A stretch of 64,000 bases of DNA, from positions 11,294,199-11,358,198 of the forward strand of contig NW_026623078.1 in assembly GCF_023065955.2 (NCBI RefSeq), given 5' to 3'. Under the pieces are notes generated by a model, which worked only from the letters and a program-made list of their open reading frames with translations, was not told the DNA's origin and did no database searches. Made by a program: the position numbers and the translations under genes. Numbering within the stretch: position 1 is the stretch's first letter; each line of letters starts with the position of its first letter. Positions 33,088 through 44,026 of the stretch are shown piece after piece. Source of the stretch: Ursus arctos. Lineage: Eukaryota > Chordata > Mammalia > Carnivora > Ursidae.

Positions 33088-33273
33088 CTTTTTTTTAAGA
33101 TTTTATTTATTTATTTGAGAGAGAGAAAAAGAGCAGGGAGAGGCACAGAGGGAGAGGAAGAAGCAGGCTCTCTATTGAGCAGGGAGCCTAATGTAGGGCC
33201 TGATTCCAGGACCCTGGGATCATGACCTGAGCTGAAGGCAAATACTTAACCAACTGAGCCACCCAGGTGCCCC
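33088..33273 (-). mobile_element. CAN-SINE with perfect 13-bp target duplication
   Basis: Reversed SINE: TTTTTTTTAAGATTTTATTT at the left and CAACTGAGCCACCCAGGTGC at the right. TTAACTTGATATT is present at 33075-33087 and 33274-33286 without a mismatch. Body with GAGCAGGGAGCCTAATG and GGGATCATGACCTGAGC, an older head variant than the SINEs at 20.5 and 25.1 kb. Confidence 0.95.
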
Positions 33274-33286
33274 TTAACTTGATATT

Positions 33287-34485
33287 TCTGAGTGAAGTTG
33301 GATTCCAAATACTTTCAAATTTGCACTACTTTGGAATATATGTCCTCCACACATTTAAATGACAACGTTTACAAAGTATTATGGCTTTAGGGATGGAAAG
33401 GGTTTTGCAGAGTGTTATTATTTACAAAGGTGTTATAATTATTTTCAAAGATTAGCTGGATTTTTTGTAAATAATATATTAACCTGAATAAATCTGGAAA
33501 GTAAATGATCTCAAACTTTTTTCCTCTCGTATAAATTAATGCTACTTGTGGGGATGTATTGATCTAACTCAATCCGAATACACTTGTAATGTTAATGAAA
33601 AACCTGAGTTTCCATAGATTAAACATAGCAAATGAATTGCTTCATGATATGAAAGCAATATCATGTTGAGCACAACGTGAACACTGCTGTTAAATCTTTT
33701 TTTCCATTATTACTGCAAAATGTTCTTAAAAGTGTCTGTGAATTCAAAATGATTAAATCTTTTGACCTATACAAATGAAATAATCCCTGAAGACATGGCA
33801 TCAAAATTCTAATTTTCCTTCAAACTGTTGTATATTTGAAGACTATAATTAGTTCATTAGTTTTTTTAATATGATAAAGTTCATCTTGATTTTGCATTTC
33901 ATTATAATAACTTTGATAGTTCAAGAGCAGCATTTGATCTTATGATAATTTTGCCTGAGATACATTATTATGTTGAAGATTCTTCAGACTCCCATTTGCA
34001 AATAGTCTCAGATATTACAAATGTTTGCTTGTTAAGCACAAATACATTTAAAGGTAAAAGTAGCAAAAATGCAGATAACCACAAATAACAGCATTAAAAA
34101 TAAACACAAAAATATGTTTTCCAAGCCAACTTATTTTCTTGTCACCCTAGCATCTTCTCCATATGGAAAGGCTAATGTGAACCAGTTCTGCTACTAAACA
34201 TCTTTTTAAATATTTTACTCAGACTAGAGCAGACAGTTGTTCATGTTTCCGGCTGTGAATGGTTCTGAAAGCTTTCTTCACAGCACACTCTCCAACTCTA
34301 CCATCTCACAATAACTGTTCTTTAAGTGGAGGCCTTAAAACAGGTCTGTTAAATATATATGGCTTTAAGGCAGTAGGAAGGAATGCAGAGGGGAAGCACG
34401 GGGAATCCTTTTTAAAATTTCCAAAATGTTTTGAAAGTATCATAGGGCTTTATGCAAAATTTTTATTTAAAAAGTTTGACCAAAT
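33287..34485. other. Repeat-free single-copy DNA
   Basis: About 1.2 kb without any recognisable mobile element, AT-rich but of high complexity. No convincing coding frame. The open frame 34259-34606 (115 residues, plus) runs into the ATTC microsatellite and shows no domain. A candidate for conserved non-coding sequence. Confidence 0.5.
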
Positions 34486-34620
34486 GTGTTTTATCATTTC
34501 TTTAAGGCTCAACTTAATTCCTCATTCATTCATTCATTCATTCATTCATTCATTCCAAAAATATTTACTTCCTACTATGGACCAGGCACTGTCCTTGGTA
34601 GAATAACTGTTGTGGCACAA
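34486..34620 (-). mobile_element. L2 3' end with (ATTC)n expansion
   Basis: A (CATT)n run at 34522-34556 is followed by CCAAAAATATTTACTTCCTA and CTATGGACCAGGCACTGTCC. The antisense L2 3' end reads '(att)catt...aaatatttattgagcacctactatgtgccaggcactgt', so this is an L2 tail in minus orientation whose terminal repeat expanded. Frames through it (SFIHSFIHSFIH) are artefacts. Confidence 0.6.
34522..34556. repeat. (ATTC)n microsatellite
   Basis: About eight and a half perfect tetranucleotide units, probably grown from the L2 terminal repeat. Confidence 0.9.
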
Positions 34621-35231
34621 CAGCCAGAAGAGCAGCCTTCTTTGCTCTGGCCTACGGAGCATCTTTACTTAGCCAGCATTGGCCCATATCATGCATGCCA
34701 TGTGATTCCACTTCCTATACCTGCAGAGTGTCAGCTACTGGAGGATAATGATCTCATTCTATCTGTAGCACAGATCAGTGTCTGATTATGAAGGTGCTGG
34801 GGATGCTGATGGCCTAGAATTTAAAAGTGTTTTCTACATGTCTATTCTTTGGCTTCCAACTCATGTACGGCAGCTCCCTGCTGTATTTCCTAATGCTCTA
34901 TTTGGGCTAACTGGCTTATTTTTCACTGATAATCAATTTGAACTGATTTCAGGAGAATATCTTGATTTATTTAATAATAAAAGGTATAGCAATGTTTCAA
35001 TATCCAGCTTTCCAATACAAAGCATTAGGAACTATTTTAATAATATATTTATTTCAGAGACTTTTTAAATGTGAACATTGCTTTGAAGGAGGAGAGATGA
35101 ATTTGGAAGGAGTAGAGTTTCCAGACTAAAAACTAATTGGGTATAAGCTGTAGATGAGTGGCTTTATTCACATAATATCTTCAATTTGCAGCAATGTTTA
35201 CTTATTACCTATTATGTGCTAAAGAGATGTA
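34621..35231. other. Single-copy DNA with higher GC
   Basis: No repeat recognised. It holds overlapping open frames (34486-34785, 34778-35068, plus strand) of 96-99 residues with no domain that I recognise and no clear splice context. Possibly conserved non-coding sequence. Confidence 0.45.
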
Positions 35232-35705
35232 CAAGGTAATATCTCCTTGTGGTTTTGATTTGCATTTCTTTGACAGTAATGTTGGGCATCTTTTTATATA
35301 CTTATTGACCCTTTAAATGTCTTCTTTGGAAAAGTCTATTCACGTCCTTTGCCCATTTTTTTTAATTGGGTTATTTGATTCTTTTGCTATTGAATTGTAG
35401 GAGTTCCTTATATATTTTGAATATTGACCTCTCATCAGATGTATGGTTTACAAATATTTTCTCACATTCCATAGTTTACCTTTGCATTTTGTTTATTGTT
35501 TCCTTTGCTGTGGAGAAACCTTTTAGTTTGATGTAGTCCCACTTGTTTGTCTTTGCTTTCATTGCCTGTGTTTTTGGTGTCAACTCTAAAAAATCATTGC
35601 CGACATCAATGTCAAAGAGCTCTTCCCTTATGTTTTCTTCTTGTCATATACCTTAAATATATACATAAATTTTTATATGCCAATCATACTTCAATAAAAG
35701 GGGAA
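35232..35705 (+). mobile_element. L1 3' end with probable 5' inversion
   Basis: 35232-35644 is antisense ORF2 C-terminal text: TGGTTTTGATTTGCATTTCT, AGTTCCTTATATATTTTGAA, TTTAGTTTGATGTAGTCCCA and AAAAAATCATTGCCGACATC. It is followed directly by sense 3'-end text at 35645-35700: CATACCTTAAATATATACAT ... CTTCAATAAAAGG. This is the expected order of a twin-primed L1 with a large loss between the arms. No clear target duplication is visible, so two separate fragments remain possible. Confidence 0.5.
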
Positions 35706-36601
35706 AGGGGAAGAAAGAAATTACTCATCAAGATTGGGAAAAAAAAGAGGTGCAAGACATTGAGGTTATAATTGTGAAAAAAAAATATGAGCCTTGTCAA
35801 CAATGAGCTTAGGGTCTAGGAAAAAATATGAGCTTTGTCAACAATGAGCTTAGGGTCTACATAAACCATAACAACAATAAGTACTGTCTTGAGGTTTGTA
35901 CAGAAAACAACAGGAATACATGGGAAGCCACGTCTATTCTATTTGGGGGGATCAGGGTTGCTTTCTTCAGAAAAAGATAGGGGGAAATTAGCCAAAGGAG
36001 AGAGATAAGGATAAGCAAAGCATTGCAGGGAAAAGAAACTGGGAAGTCCCACAGATGACAAAAAGTGTAGTTTATTGATTAAGCTAAGTCTTCATGTACT
36101 GCATCTTAAAACAGAAAATGTAAGACTTGTATATCCACCTCACCAAGGCTGAGTCATAAAGATTAAATGAGATGAAAATGTTAGATAATGCACCTGAGAA
36201 TATGGGCATTTCTAACTTCACTAGGGTGCCTTATCTTTATAGCAAAGACTTATTTTTTAATTGTTATTTTGCTTCTTTAATTTGTTAAAGTGCAAGTAAA
36301 AAAACGAACAATTTTAAGTCATTAAATTCAGTTTACAAATATTACTCTGTTTGTAAACATAATATCTTTTATCAAGACAATTTCAAGGCTTTTATATCTT
36401 AGATAATTAAAACCCCCTATACAATGTAAACATTGTAAATATAACATGTCCAATTATCTAAATACCTACTTATCTAATGTTTTGTTATTAAATAAGTTCT
36501 ATAAATCTAATTGAGTTAAGCTCATAAAGTTGATAAATTTAAGCTCGTTAAAATACTGTAGTATTGCTTAAAATCTTAGTGAGAATACCTTTGTGCCTTT
36601 T
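35706..36601. other. Single-copy DNA with a local tandem duplication
   Basis: Contains the tandem duplication at 35780-35859. Otherwise no repeat or gene is seen. Confidence 0.5.
35780..35859. repeat. 41-bp tandem duplication (two copies)
   Basis: AAAAAATATGAGCCTTGTCA ... AGGGTCTA at 35780-35818 is repeated at 35821-35859 with one difference (C/T at 35793 versus 35834). Near-identity suggests a recent duplication, perhaps by replication slippage at the flanking A-runs. Confidence 0.9.
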
Positions 36602-36614
36602 AGTCATCATTTTA

Positions 36615-36807
36615 TTTTATTTTATTTCATTTTAAAGATTTTATTTATTTATTTGACAGAGAGAGAGGGAACACAGAGGAGAGGGAGAGGGAGAAGCAGG
36701 CTTCCCACTGAGCAGGGAGCCCGATGTGGGGCTCGATCCCAAGGCATGGGGATCATGACCTGAGCTGAAGGCAGCTGCTTAACGACTGAGCCACCCAGGC
36801 GCCCCTC
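36615..36807 (-). mobile_element. CAN-SINE with perfect 13-bp target duplication
   Basis: Reversed SINE: TTTTATTTTATTTCATTTTA at the left, GAAGCAGGCTTCCCACTGAG in the middle, GACTGAGCCACCCAGGCGCC at the right. AGTCATCATTTTA is present at 36602-36614 and 36808-36820. Confidence 0.95.
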
Positions 36808-36820
36808 AGTCATCATTTTA

Positions 36821-37394
36821 AAGCTAATTAGTCTCTACACATTTCAAATAGAAAACAAGGTTTATCTATTAGGTCTCTTACCTGACAAGATCTTTTAAGT
36901 GTAATAAATACAATACTAAATATACACAGTTGTTCCAAAAATACCACAAAAATATTCAGAAAATGGGTTTGATTTTCTTCATAATTTTTAATATTCAATT
37001 CATTATTCTGGAATTCATATTTAATATGCTTACCTATTAAAAAATTACATCATTCCAAACAAATCAGCATTCTATTTTCAGTATTTTTATATCAATCATA
37101 GAGGTATTTGGCCAGGACAATGATCTCAATTCTTGCCCAAGACATTCGCTGAGAATATGAAGCCCTGAAGTCAAGAAAACAAAACTCTATCATTTTCTAA
37201 AGACTACAGGGCCTGCAGATTCATCTGATTTAATCTGAAACCTAACAACTAAAATCCCTCATTCATTGAATTTGATAAATTTATTTACTTCTTAATTCTG
37301 TTCTAAAATGTTTTTTTTTTCTTTTTCTCATCAGGTAAGACCACAATTTCTTCAGATATTTCCCTATCCTCACATTGAATTCATTTCATCCCTC
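36821..37394. other. Single-copy AT-rich DNA
   Basis: No repeat or gene recognised. Confidence 0.5.
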
Positions 37395-39000
37395 AATATT
37401 GTCACCTCACTCACATGATTGACATATAGCCAGTGCCAGGCACTGCTCTAGACACTGATATAGAACCAATACACATATGACTCATTTTCTCATGAAGCTT
37501 ACATGCTAGTGGGGTTAGTTTCCTAAAAGAGTTACACAGAATTAAATAAGATTACGGAAGTGTAACTGGGTGGCTTCTTTCATTAGTAATGGTCAGGTAA
37601 GCCCCTTCTAAAAAAAATAAATAAACAAGGGCTATAAAAAGCAGGGAAGAGAGCTGTCTGGACAGAAGGAACACCTAGTGAGTTGGATTGAACATAATGT
37701 ACTCAAGTGCCCAAAAGTAAGTTAGTCTGGCCAGAACTTTGTAAATTAAGGAGATAAAGGTTAGAGATACACCCATAGGTCAAATCTTGCAGACACCTTT
37801 AGGCAAAGATAAATTTGGGGTAAAAAGTCAGAGAGTTCTAAGCACAGGTATGGCATGGTTACATCAAAAAAAAAAAAACCTCGCTATTGATTTCTGTGTG
37901 AAAAACATATTTTAAGGAGCTAGAATGTAAGTAGTGAGACAAAGATGCAATTAATCAAGTGACAGAGGATGGTGACTCAAATAAGGAGATAAACGTAGAG
38001 GTGGTGAGAAATGGTCAGACTCAGGATATATTTTAGGCATGAAATAAATAAGACTTGCTGATGGATTGAATCTGGACACTGGGTATGGAAGAGGAAATCA
38101 ATGACTACTGAAGTATTACTTCAACATTTGGGGTTTGAGAAACACAGTTTGGAAAGTTCTATTTTGGACATGTTAAGTTTAAAATGCCTACTTCACATCT
38201 AAATGGAAATGTCAAGGGTACAGTCTTATATATGAGTCTGAGGTGATGGAGACAAATCAGGGTGAAGGAATATATTTGAGAGTCATTGATATGTAGGCGG
38301 GTGTATTTAAAGCTGTGAAAGAGCTGAGATAGTAGAGAGAGCAGGTAGCTGTACAAGATAAAAGAGCCTGAGTGTAAGTGTCACAGCATTTTGAAGATAA
38401 GAAGAAAAGGAAGACAAACAAGGAAAAAGAAAAAAAAGAGAAAGCAAGTTAATATGGGAGTAATATAGATGGATAATATTCTGTTTTGATAAAACAGAAA
38501 AAATCCCAGGGGAAAAAGAGTTCAAGAGGGAAAACATGATCAACTGTGTCAAATATTGAAAAGCAGCTATGTAGGCACAGGATTTGAGAACCCAGTGGTA
38601 AGATCCAGACCCAAAGCCTGACTGTAGAGTGCTGAGAAGAGAATGTGTAGTAAAGAAATGAAGACAGTGTCCATACTGTCTTATAAGTATAAATAAATAT
38701 ATTTATATTTACATCTATTTATGTATAGATATAAATAAATATTACACCAATAACACATATTTTCTGGTTCTTCTATTAAATAGAGTAGAGAGATGAACCA
38801 GTAGTGAGAAACGTGTGTGGTGTCAAGGAGTCAAGTGACTGAAGTTTTTACTGAAGGAAAACATGATTGTATGATAAAATAACTAAAACAACAATAGGCA
38901 TATTGGTGATGCCAGGAAAAATGAGATACTGGCAAGAACCAAGTCTCTGAGAAGTAAGACCAGTATTCAAATGAGGGTGGATATTTGACAGCAACTGAGT
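37395..39000 (-). mobile_element. Long L2 LINE copy (CR1 clade), antisense
   Basis: From left (3') to right (5'): GTGCCAGGCACTGCTCTAGA and GAAGCTTACATGCTAGTGGG (3' end), GAGGTGGTGAGAAATGGTCA, CAGGATATATTTTAGGCATG, CTTGCTGATGGATTGAATCT, TTTTGGACATGTTAAGTTTA, AATGGAAATGTCAAGGGTAC, GAGAGTCATTGATATGTAGG and ACTGTGTCAAATATTGAAAA. These are the antisense of successive parts of the L2 reverse transcriptase ORF in order. The ORF is destroyed. L2 was active before the placental radiation, so this marks very old local sequence. Confidence 0.75.
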
Positions 39001-39799
39001 CAGTTTATTCATTGTAACAAGAAGGAAGTAAGAGAAGAAGGAGTGGGTGCAGGTAGTGATTTGGTATGATAAGGTAAGGGAAAATATGCCAGATTATGTC
39101 CATTTTTCTCAATTATGTTAAGTAAGACCATCAGCTGAAAGAGAAAGGGGACTAGATTTAATACTTGTGAGGAGATAGAAGTTGTCAAACAGGCATTTTA
39201 GAAAGAGCAAAAAAATATACTAAGAAAGTATGGATGGGTTGCTGGACACTGAGAGGTATTCATTTGTAATCTGTGGTCATGAATTTGAGTGAGCTCTTCA
39301 GCATGATATTACAATGTTCTGAGGTGTAGGAGGGACTAGATAAATTCTGCAAGTGTTGATTTTCTATCACAGGATTTGACAGGAGGAAGAGATGAGGGAT
39401 CTAGCAATGTCTGAAAAAGAGAAATTATAGCAAACTACCATGAAATCAAAGCTGGGCAGGAAGAATTTAACAACAAAACATGGCGATGGAGTAAGAAAAA
39501 GAGGTGGTGATGCTGGGAGTTGGTGGTGATGAAGTTAATGGTGTGACATGGAAATGGGAGCAGGTGCTGTCCAAGTAAAGGAAAACACACTGGTGATAAG
39601 GAGACGGAGTGAATGAGAGTATTAGCTACAAACGTTTTTGAAGACCAAAGGAATAGTGACAGACAATACAAAAGGAAAGGCGTTAGGTCAGAGGACAAAG
39701 TTATTAATTAATGAAGAGGAGTGACAGACTGGGTGATACCAATATAACAGTAACACAAGGAGGTAGCACAGGTGACATGAAGGCATGAAATTCATCATG
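39001..39799 (-). mobile_element. Possible upstream continuation of the L2
   Basis: Purine-rich text (GAAGGAAGTAAGAGAAGAAG, GGATTTGACAGGAGGAAGAG, GATGGAGTAAGAAAAAGAGG) has the base composition of antisense L2 ORF, but I cannot align it to the consensus from memory. Minus-strand open frames at 39435-39698 and 39688-39879 are low-complexity and show no motif. Confidence 0.3.
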
Positions 39800-39809
39800 A
39801 AAAATCTAA

Positions 39810-39980
39810 ATTGAGGGTTGCAGAAAAGGAGGTGGGTGGGGGGAAGGGGTAACTCAGTGACGGGCAATAAAGAGGACACGTGTTGTGATGATCACTGGGT
39901 GTTACACGCAACTAATGAATCATTGAACATTATATCAAAAACTAAAGATGTACTATACATTGGCTAATTGAATTTAAATT
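39810..39980 (+). mobile_element. Carnivore L1 3' end, 171 bp, with target duplication
   Basis: ATTGAGGGTTGCAGAAAAGG, GGTGGGTGGGGGGAAGGGG, GTGATGATCACTGGGTGTTA, AATGAATCATTGAACATTAT and AACTAAAGATGTACTATACA are the L1 3' UTR. Target duplication AAAAATCTAA at 39800-39809 and 39981-39990. A severely 5'-truncated insertion, the most common fate of L1 copies. Confidence 0.88.
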
Positions 39981-39990
39981 AAAAATCTAA

Positions 39991-40249
39991 TAAGGGAAAC
40001 TCACAAAAATATTTCATTTCTATTACTAGACTCTATGTTCTTAAATGAATTGTTCTACTCAACAATATAAATACAATTTTTTCACTTTTAAATGACCACC
40101 TTATAGATATAGAAATTTTGATGACCTATAACAAATATACACACACCACAAAAGACTTTAAAACCAAAGAAAATTCATCTCTGAAAATGTTTTACTTGTT
40201 AAATATATGTATATAGAGAAAAATTCAAAATCTCTGCTGTATTTTAGAA
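39991..40249. other. Single-copy spacer
   Basis: Nothing recognised. Confidence 0.45.
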
Positions 40250-40482
40250 CAGGAGTTAGAATCCTTTTCTGTAAAAGGTCAGAATATAAATATTTTAGAC
40301 TTTGTGGGACATGTAGGTTCTATTGTGACTACTCAACTCTGCCACTGTAGTGGAAAAACATGAAATATGAAATGGACAATACGAAAACAAATGAATTTAT
40401 GGTTGTGATCTAATGAAACTTTATTTATAAGGACAAATGAAGGGCTTAATTTAGCCTTCTGGTCTTACTTTTTCCACACCTG
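40250..40482. mobile_element. hAT-Charlie-type non-autonomous DNA transposon (MER3-like)
   Basis: CAGGAGTTAGAATCCTTTTC at the left and TTTTTCCACACCTG at the right are imperfect terminal inverted repeats ('caggggtcggcaaact...'). Between them lie CTGTAAAAGGTCAGAATATA, AATATTTTAGACTTTGTGGG, CTACTCAACTCTGCCACTGT and AATGAAACTTTATTTATAAG, all in the order of this well-known 210-230 bp element. No transposase is encoded; it moved using a Charlie enzyme made elsewhere. The exact family number is recalled and may be wrong. Confidence 0.7.
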
Positions 40483-40914
40483 AGTTAGAGTCCAATAATC
40501 AACTTAACTAGAATCTCAGCTCAAAACTCTAGTGGATTATAAAAATTAATAGTGACAATGTTTGTATATCTCTAAACATATGCACAAATAAACCAGTATT
40601 TTAGACCAGGTTTTATACCTAAGAATATTTTATCTTATAAATACTTTAAACTATAGCAATTAAAAATGACTGAGCTATCCACAGTTGTTTGGCATTCTAA
40701 AGATAACATCATATAAACATATCCAATATTACCAACAAACATCAGTCACACATATGTATGTCTTGGAAAGACAAAATAAGATAAAAGACTTTTTTGGGGA
40801 AAATTTATCATCCTAGTTGCTGTTAGAAGAGTTCACTTAAATTCCCTAAAGTACAATCTTATAATAACTATTCATGATTTACAAGGTGGAATAAAGACAA
40901 GCAAAGAAGATATT
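40483..40914. other. Single-copy AT-rich DNA
   Basis: Nothing recognised. Confidence 0.5.
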
Positions 40915-41815
40915 AAAAAATGGTTTAGAGGAACTTCCAGTTTCTGATCTGTTAATTAGAGGGTTTGAAAGTCATTGCTCCTATCCCCACAACAAGAAAA
41001 AAAAATTGAATGAACTGAAAATCAACAATTCTCATTAGATGCATTGGAAGATTGAAAACAGAGGGCAAACCACTGCCCCCAAATTGGAAAGACGGACAGG
41101 TAGATACAAAAAATCACAACTTACCCAAGCAGAAGTTCAGGAGCACAAACTGCTGCTGGAACAAGTACCAGGGAAGAAAAACCTAACTGTAATTAACAAT
41201 TAGCTGGAAGTTAAAATTTATACCTAGGCATGTAATATCCAAACTGCAGAAATCAAAGACCAAGAGAAAAATCTTAAAAGAAGCCTGTTGGGGGGAGGGG
41301 GTGGGCAAGGAGTGAATTTCACCTATAGAGGAACAAGAATAAGAATTATAACCAATTTCTTTTCAGAAACCATGAAAAAAAAAGTGGAATGTTGGAAGTG
41401 AAACCAACCTACAATTCTGTACCCTGTGAAATTATCTTTCAAAAGTGAAGGAGAAATAGAGACTTTCTCAGACAAACAAAAATTGAGAGATTTCATTGCC
41501 AGTAGACCAGCTTGGCAAGAAATATTGAAAGAAGTTCTTCAGAAAGAAAGAAAATGATACAGATCAGAAACTCCGATCTGTATGAAGAAAGGAAAAACAT
41601 TAGAGAATGAATAAATGGTAAAACAGAATATATTTCTTAACTGAGTTAATAGGTATCAGTTTATTTAAAGTAATAGCAATGAAATATTTGGTGATTATAG
41701 CTGATGATGATGTGGAAAGGAAGGGCAGAAATGTTACACGAATTAGAAGGAAGAATAGTAAGTACTCTTTTATAAGGTATTACACTACCCATGAAGAAGT
41801 GGTATAGTGTTATTT

Positions 41816-41939
41816 GTTTTTGAGGGTTTTTGAAAAATTCTATTTATTAGTAATCTTTACGCCCAACATGGGGCTTGAATTTACAACCCTGAGATCACGG
41901 GTTGCATGCTCTACTGACCTAGACAGCCAGGTATCCCAA
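41816..41939 (-). mobile_element. Short CAN-SINE with 13-bp target duplication
   Basis: Reversed short SINE lacking the CT-rich body: TTCTATTTATTAGTAATCTT, GCCCAACATGGGGCTTGAAT and CTACTGACCTAGACAGCCAG. TATAGTGTTATTT at 41803-41815 and 41940-41952 is the target duplication. This shorter form resembles an older SINEC subfamily. Confidence 0.85.
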
Positions 41940-42186
41940 TATAGTGTTATTTTGTGTATAACAAACTAAAGGACAACTACTAAAAAAAAAAAAAAAAGAC
42001 AACTGATGTGCTAAAAGGGGAGAAGAAATAAATGAAATCATATAAAATGCTTAATTAAAGCCAGAAAACATATGAGAGATGAAATGAAATTAAAAACAAA
42101 GGGAATAATTAGAGTGAGAAGTATGGTAGGTACTAAGACAGCCATGACACTGCTCACTTTAAACATCAGTGGTCTAAATACACTAA

Positions 42187-42187
42187 G

Positions 42188-42226
<39 letters not shown>

Positions 42227-42651
42227 TAAGATTTATTTATGGGGCGCCTGGGTGGCTCAGTCATTAACCATCTGCCTTCGGCTCAGGGCGTGATCCCTGA
42301 GTCCTGGGATCGAGCCCACATCAGGCTCCTCTGCTGGGAGCCTGCTTCTTCCTCTCCCACTCCCCCTGCTTGTGTTCCCTCTCACGCTGGCTGTCTCTCT
42401 CTCTCTGTCAAATAAATAAATAAAATCTTTAAAAAATTAAAAAAATAAAAGATTTATTTATTTATTTGAGAGAGAGAGTGAGCATGCCTGTATGAGTGGG
42501 GGGAGAGGCAGAGGGAGAGAATCTTCAAGCAGACTCCCTGCTGAGCACAGAGCTGGATATGGGGCTTGATCCCACCACTCATGAGATCATGACCTGAGTT
42601 GAAACCAAGAGTCTGGTCATTCAACCAACTGAGCCACTCAGGTGCCCTTAC
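42187..42651 (-). mobile_element. Older CAN-SINE, split by a younger SINE
   Basis: Its (TTTA)n tail lies at 42187-42240. The body resumes at 42449 with GATTTATTTATTTATTTGAG and ends CAACTGAGCCACTCAGGTGC. Target duplication ATACACTAA at 42178-42186 and 42652-42660. The younger SINE sits in its tail in the opposite orientation. Confidence 0.88.
42241..42448 (+). mobile_element. Younger CAN-SINE nested in the older SINE
   Basis: It has the head GGGGCGCCTGGGTGGCTCAG, the middle CTTCTTCCTCTCCCACTCCC, the tail CAAATAAATAAATAAAATCT and poly(A). Perfect 13-bp target duplication AAGATTTATTTAT at 42228-42240 and 42449-42461. Little diverged. Confidence 0.95.
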
Positions 42652-42770
42652 ATACACTAATTTAAAGACTTAGACTGTTAATAGTAGTTTAAAAACAGAA
42701 CCCAACTGTATGTTGGCCACAAGAAATAAATTCAGGCCACACTTCAATGTTGCTCTGTAATAACTTAGTC

Positions 42771-44011
42771 TTTCCATGTTGTTCACATTTACACAACTTC
42801 TTAACTTGGACACTAACAACTAAAAACAACAGATAATATAATGATTAGAAAACCCAGGCTTCCTCACTGAGTAAAAGGGCAAGGCATCGCCCAGTGCTGT
42901 TGGCATAGTGTTCTATTTAGATAATTAATTAATTAGGCTCTTCACCTGAAGCTTTATTGCCCCTCCCCCACTCAGAGTCTGATTTCCAGCTGGGGCTCAG
43001 GGTACTGGAAGAGAGCTCATTACAGTGCTCCAGTAGTGGTCATTTGTATCATTGTGATGAGCCCCCTGGATTTTGACCTGATTTAGTAACCAAGACTAGT
43101 ACCTAAGATCCCTAGAGAACATGGCATAACAGCCCACACTCATCAAGGATGACATATGTTGTGCAATTGAACATTTACTTTTCAGTGTTATTGGAGAAAA
43201 TAGTGTGCGCCCTAAACTATTACATTTCTCACTGGACTGTCAATTAGGTAGATTCAACTCCCAAATACCTCTCCATTTGGGTACGCCATGAAACCGCCTA
43301 TAAACATTCTTTGCATGCTTTGGGAGATTTATCACTAATATTGGGTTACCAGGTCACAAATTTACAGCTCCAGAGAAGAGTTTGCCAGTTAATAAAAACA
43401 TGCCCAAATTCAACTCTCTTAGGTTTTTAAGTTTCCATTTCTGATTTCCTTAAATGTGTTTCATCCCCATACCTATTCTTATATGAAAAGAGCAAATCCA
43501 TTTTTTACATGTCATAGACAACCGCAATCTGCTTCCCATTATACTCAAGCAGACAACTTTGCTATATACCACCTTGATTTACGGCCACATAGAGCACAAA
43601 AGCTAAAGCAATGTTGCTTGGCACTTTCTACCTTGTATGTTGGTAGTATTTCTCTTAGTCATCTGGGAAAAATCTAGAATTGTAAACATGCCCTATAAGC
43701 CATAAAATGAAGAGAGCTGTAGTCAAGAATCAGTAGGAGCATTGCATTACTTCTTTTCACCAAGTTATCCAGGTGGAGAGTTTAGGCAGAGCTAAAAAAA
43801 AAAAAAATCCTTTTCTGTGGGAAAAACAGAGGTTTCTCCCTGTACTGGCCTTTAGTCAGCATGATATCCAAAAAAAGATAACTAAGTGTATTATTCCCTT
43901 GTTCTGAGTTACTCTCATGGATACATGTTATTGCATTGCTCATGAAATTGAGGCCCATGTGTGAGTGACCTTCTGTCTTCTATGATGTCCTCATTTGTAT
44001 TTATTGTCTAT
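42771..44011. other. Repeat-free single-copy DNA, candidate regulatory region
   Basis: About 1.2 kb with no recognised mobile element. A homeodomain-type AT core (ATAATTAATTAATTAG at 42921-42936) lies next to GC-richer text (CCCCTCCCCCACTCAGAGTC). An open frame at 43456-43677 (73 residues, plus) has no domain. An A-run occurs at 43795-43807. Confidence 0.5.
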
Positions 44012-44026
44012 TTCACAAACATCCTT

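Larger units (their letters stand above)
40915..42770 (+). mobile_element. Old L1: 5' UTR, ORF1 end, spacer and ORF2 start, split by SINEs
   Basis: In order: 5' UTR-like TACCCAAGCAGAAGTTCAGG, then ORF1 end (AATTCTGTACCCTGTGAAAT, CTCAGACAAACAAAAATTGA, AGACCAGCTTGGCAAGAAAT), then spacer (AAAATGATACAGATCAGAAA), then ORF2 start (CATCAGTGGTCTAAATACAC and, after the SINEs, CAACTGTATGTTGGCCACAA). SINEs at 41816-41939 and 42187-42651 interrupt it. No coding capacity remains. Confidence 0.65.

Noticed and set aside
42181..42240. CRISPR array or satellite (regular ATTT units)
   Set aside because: It is the simple tail of a SINE in a mammalian genome; there are no spacers.
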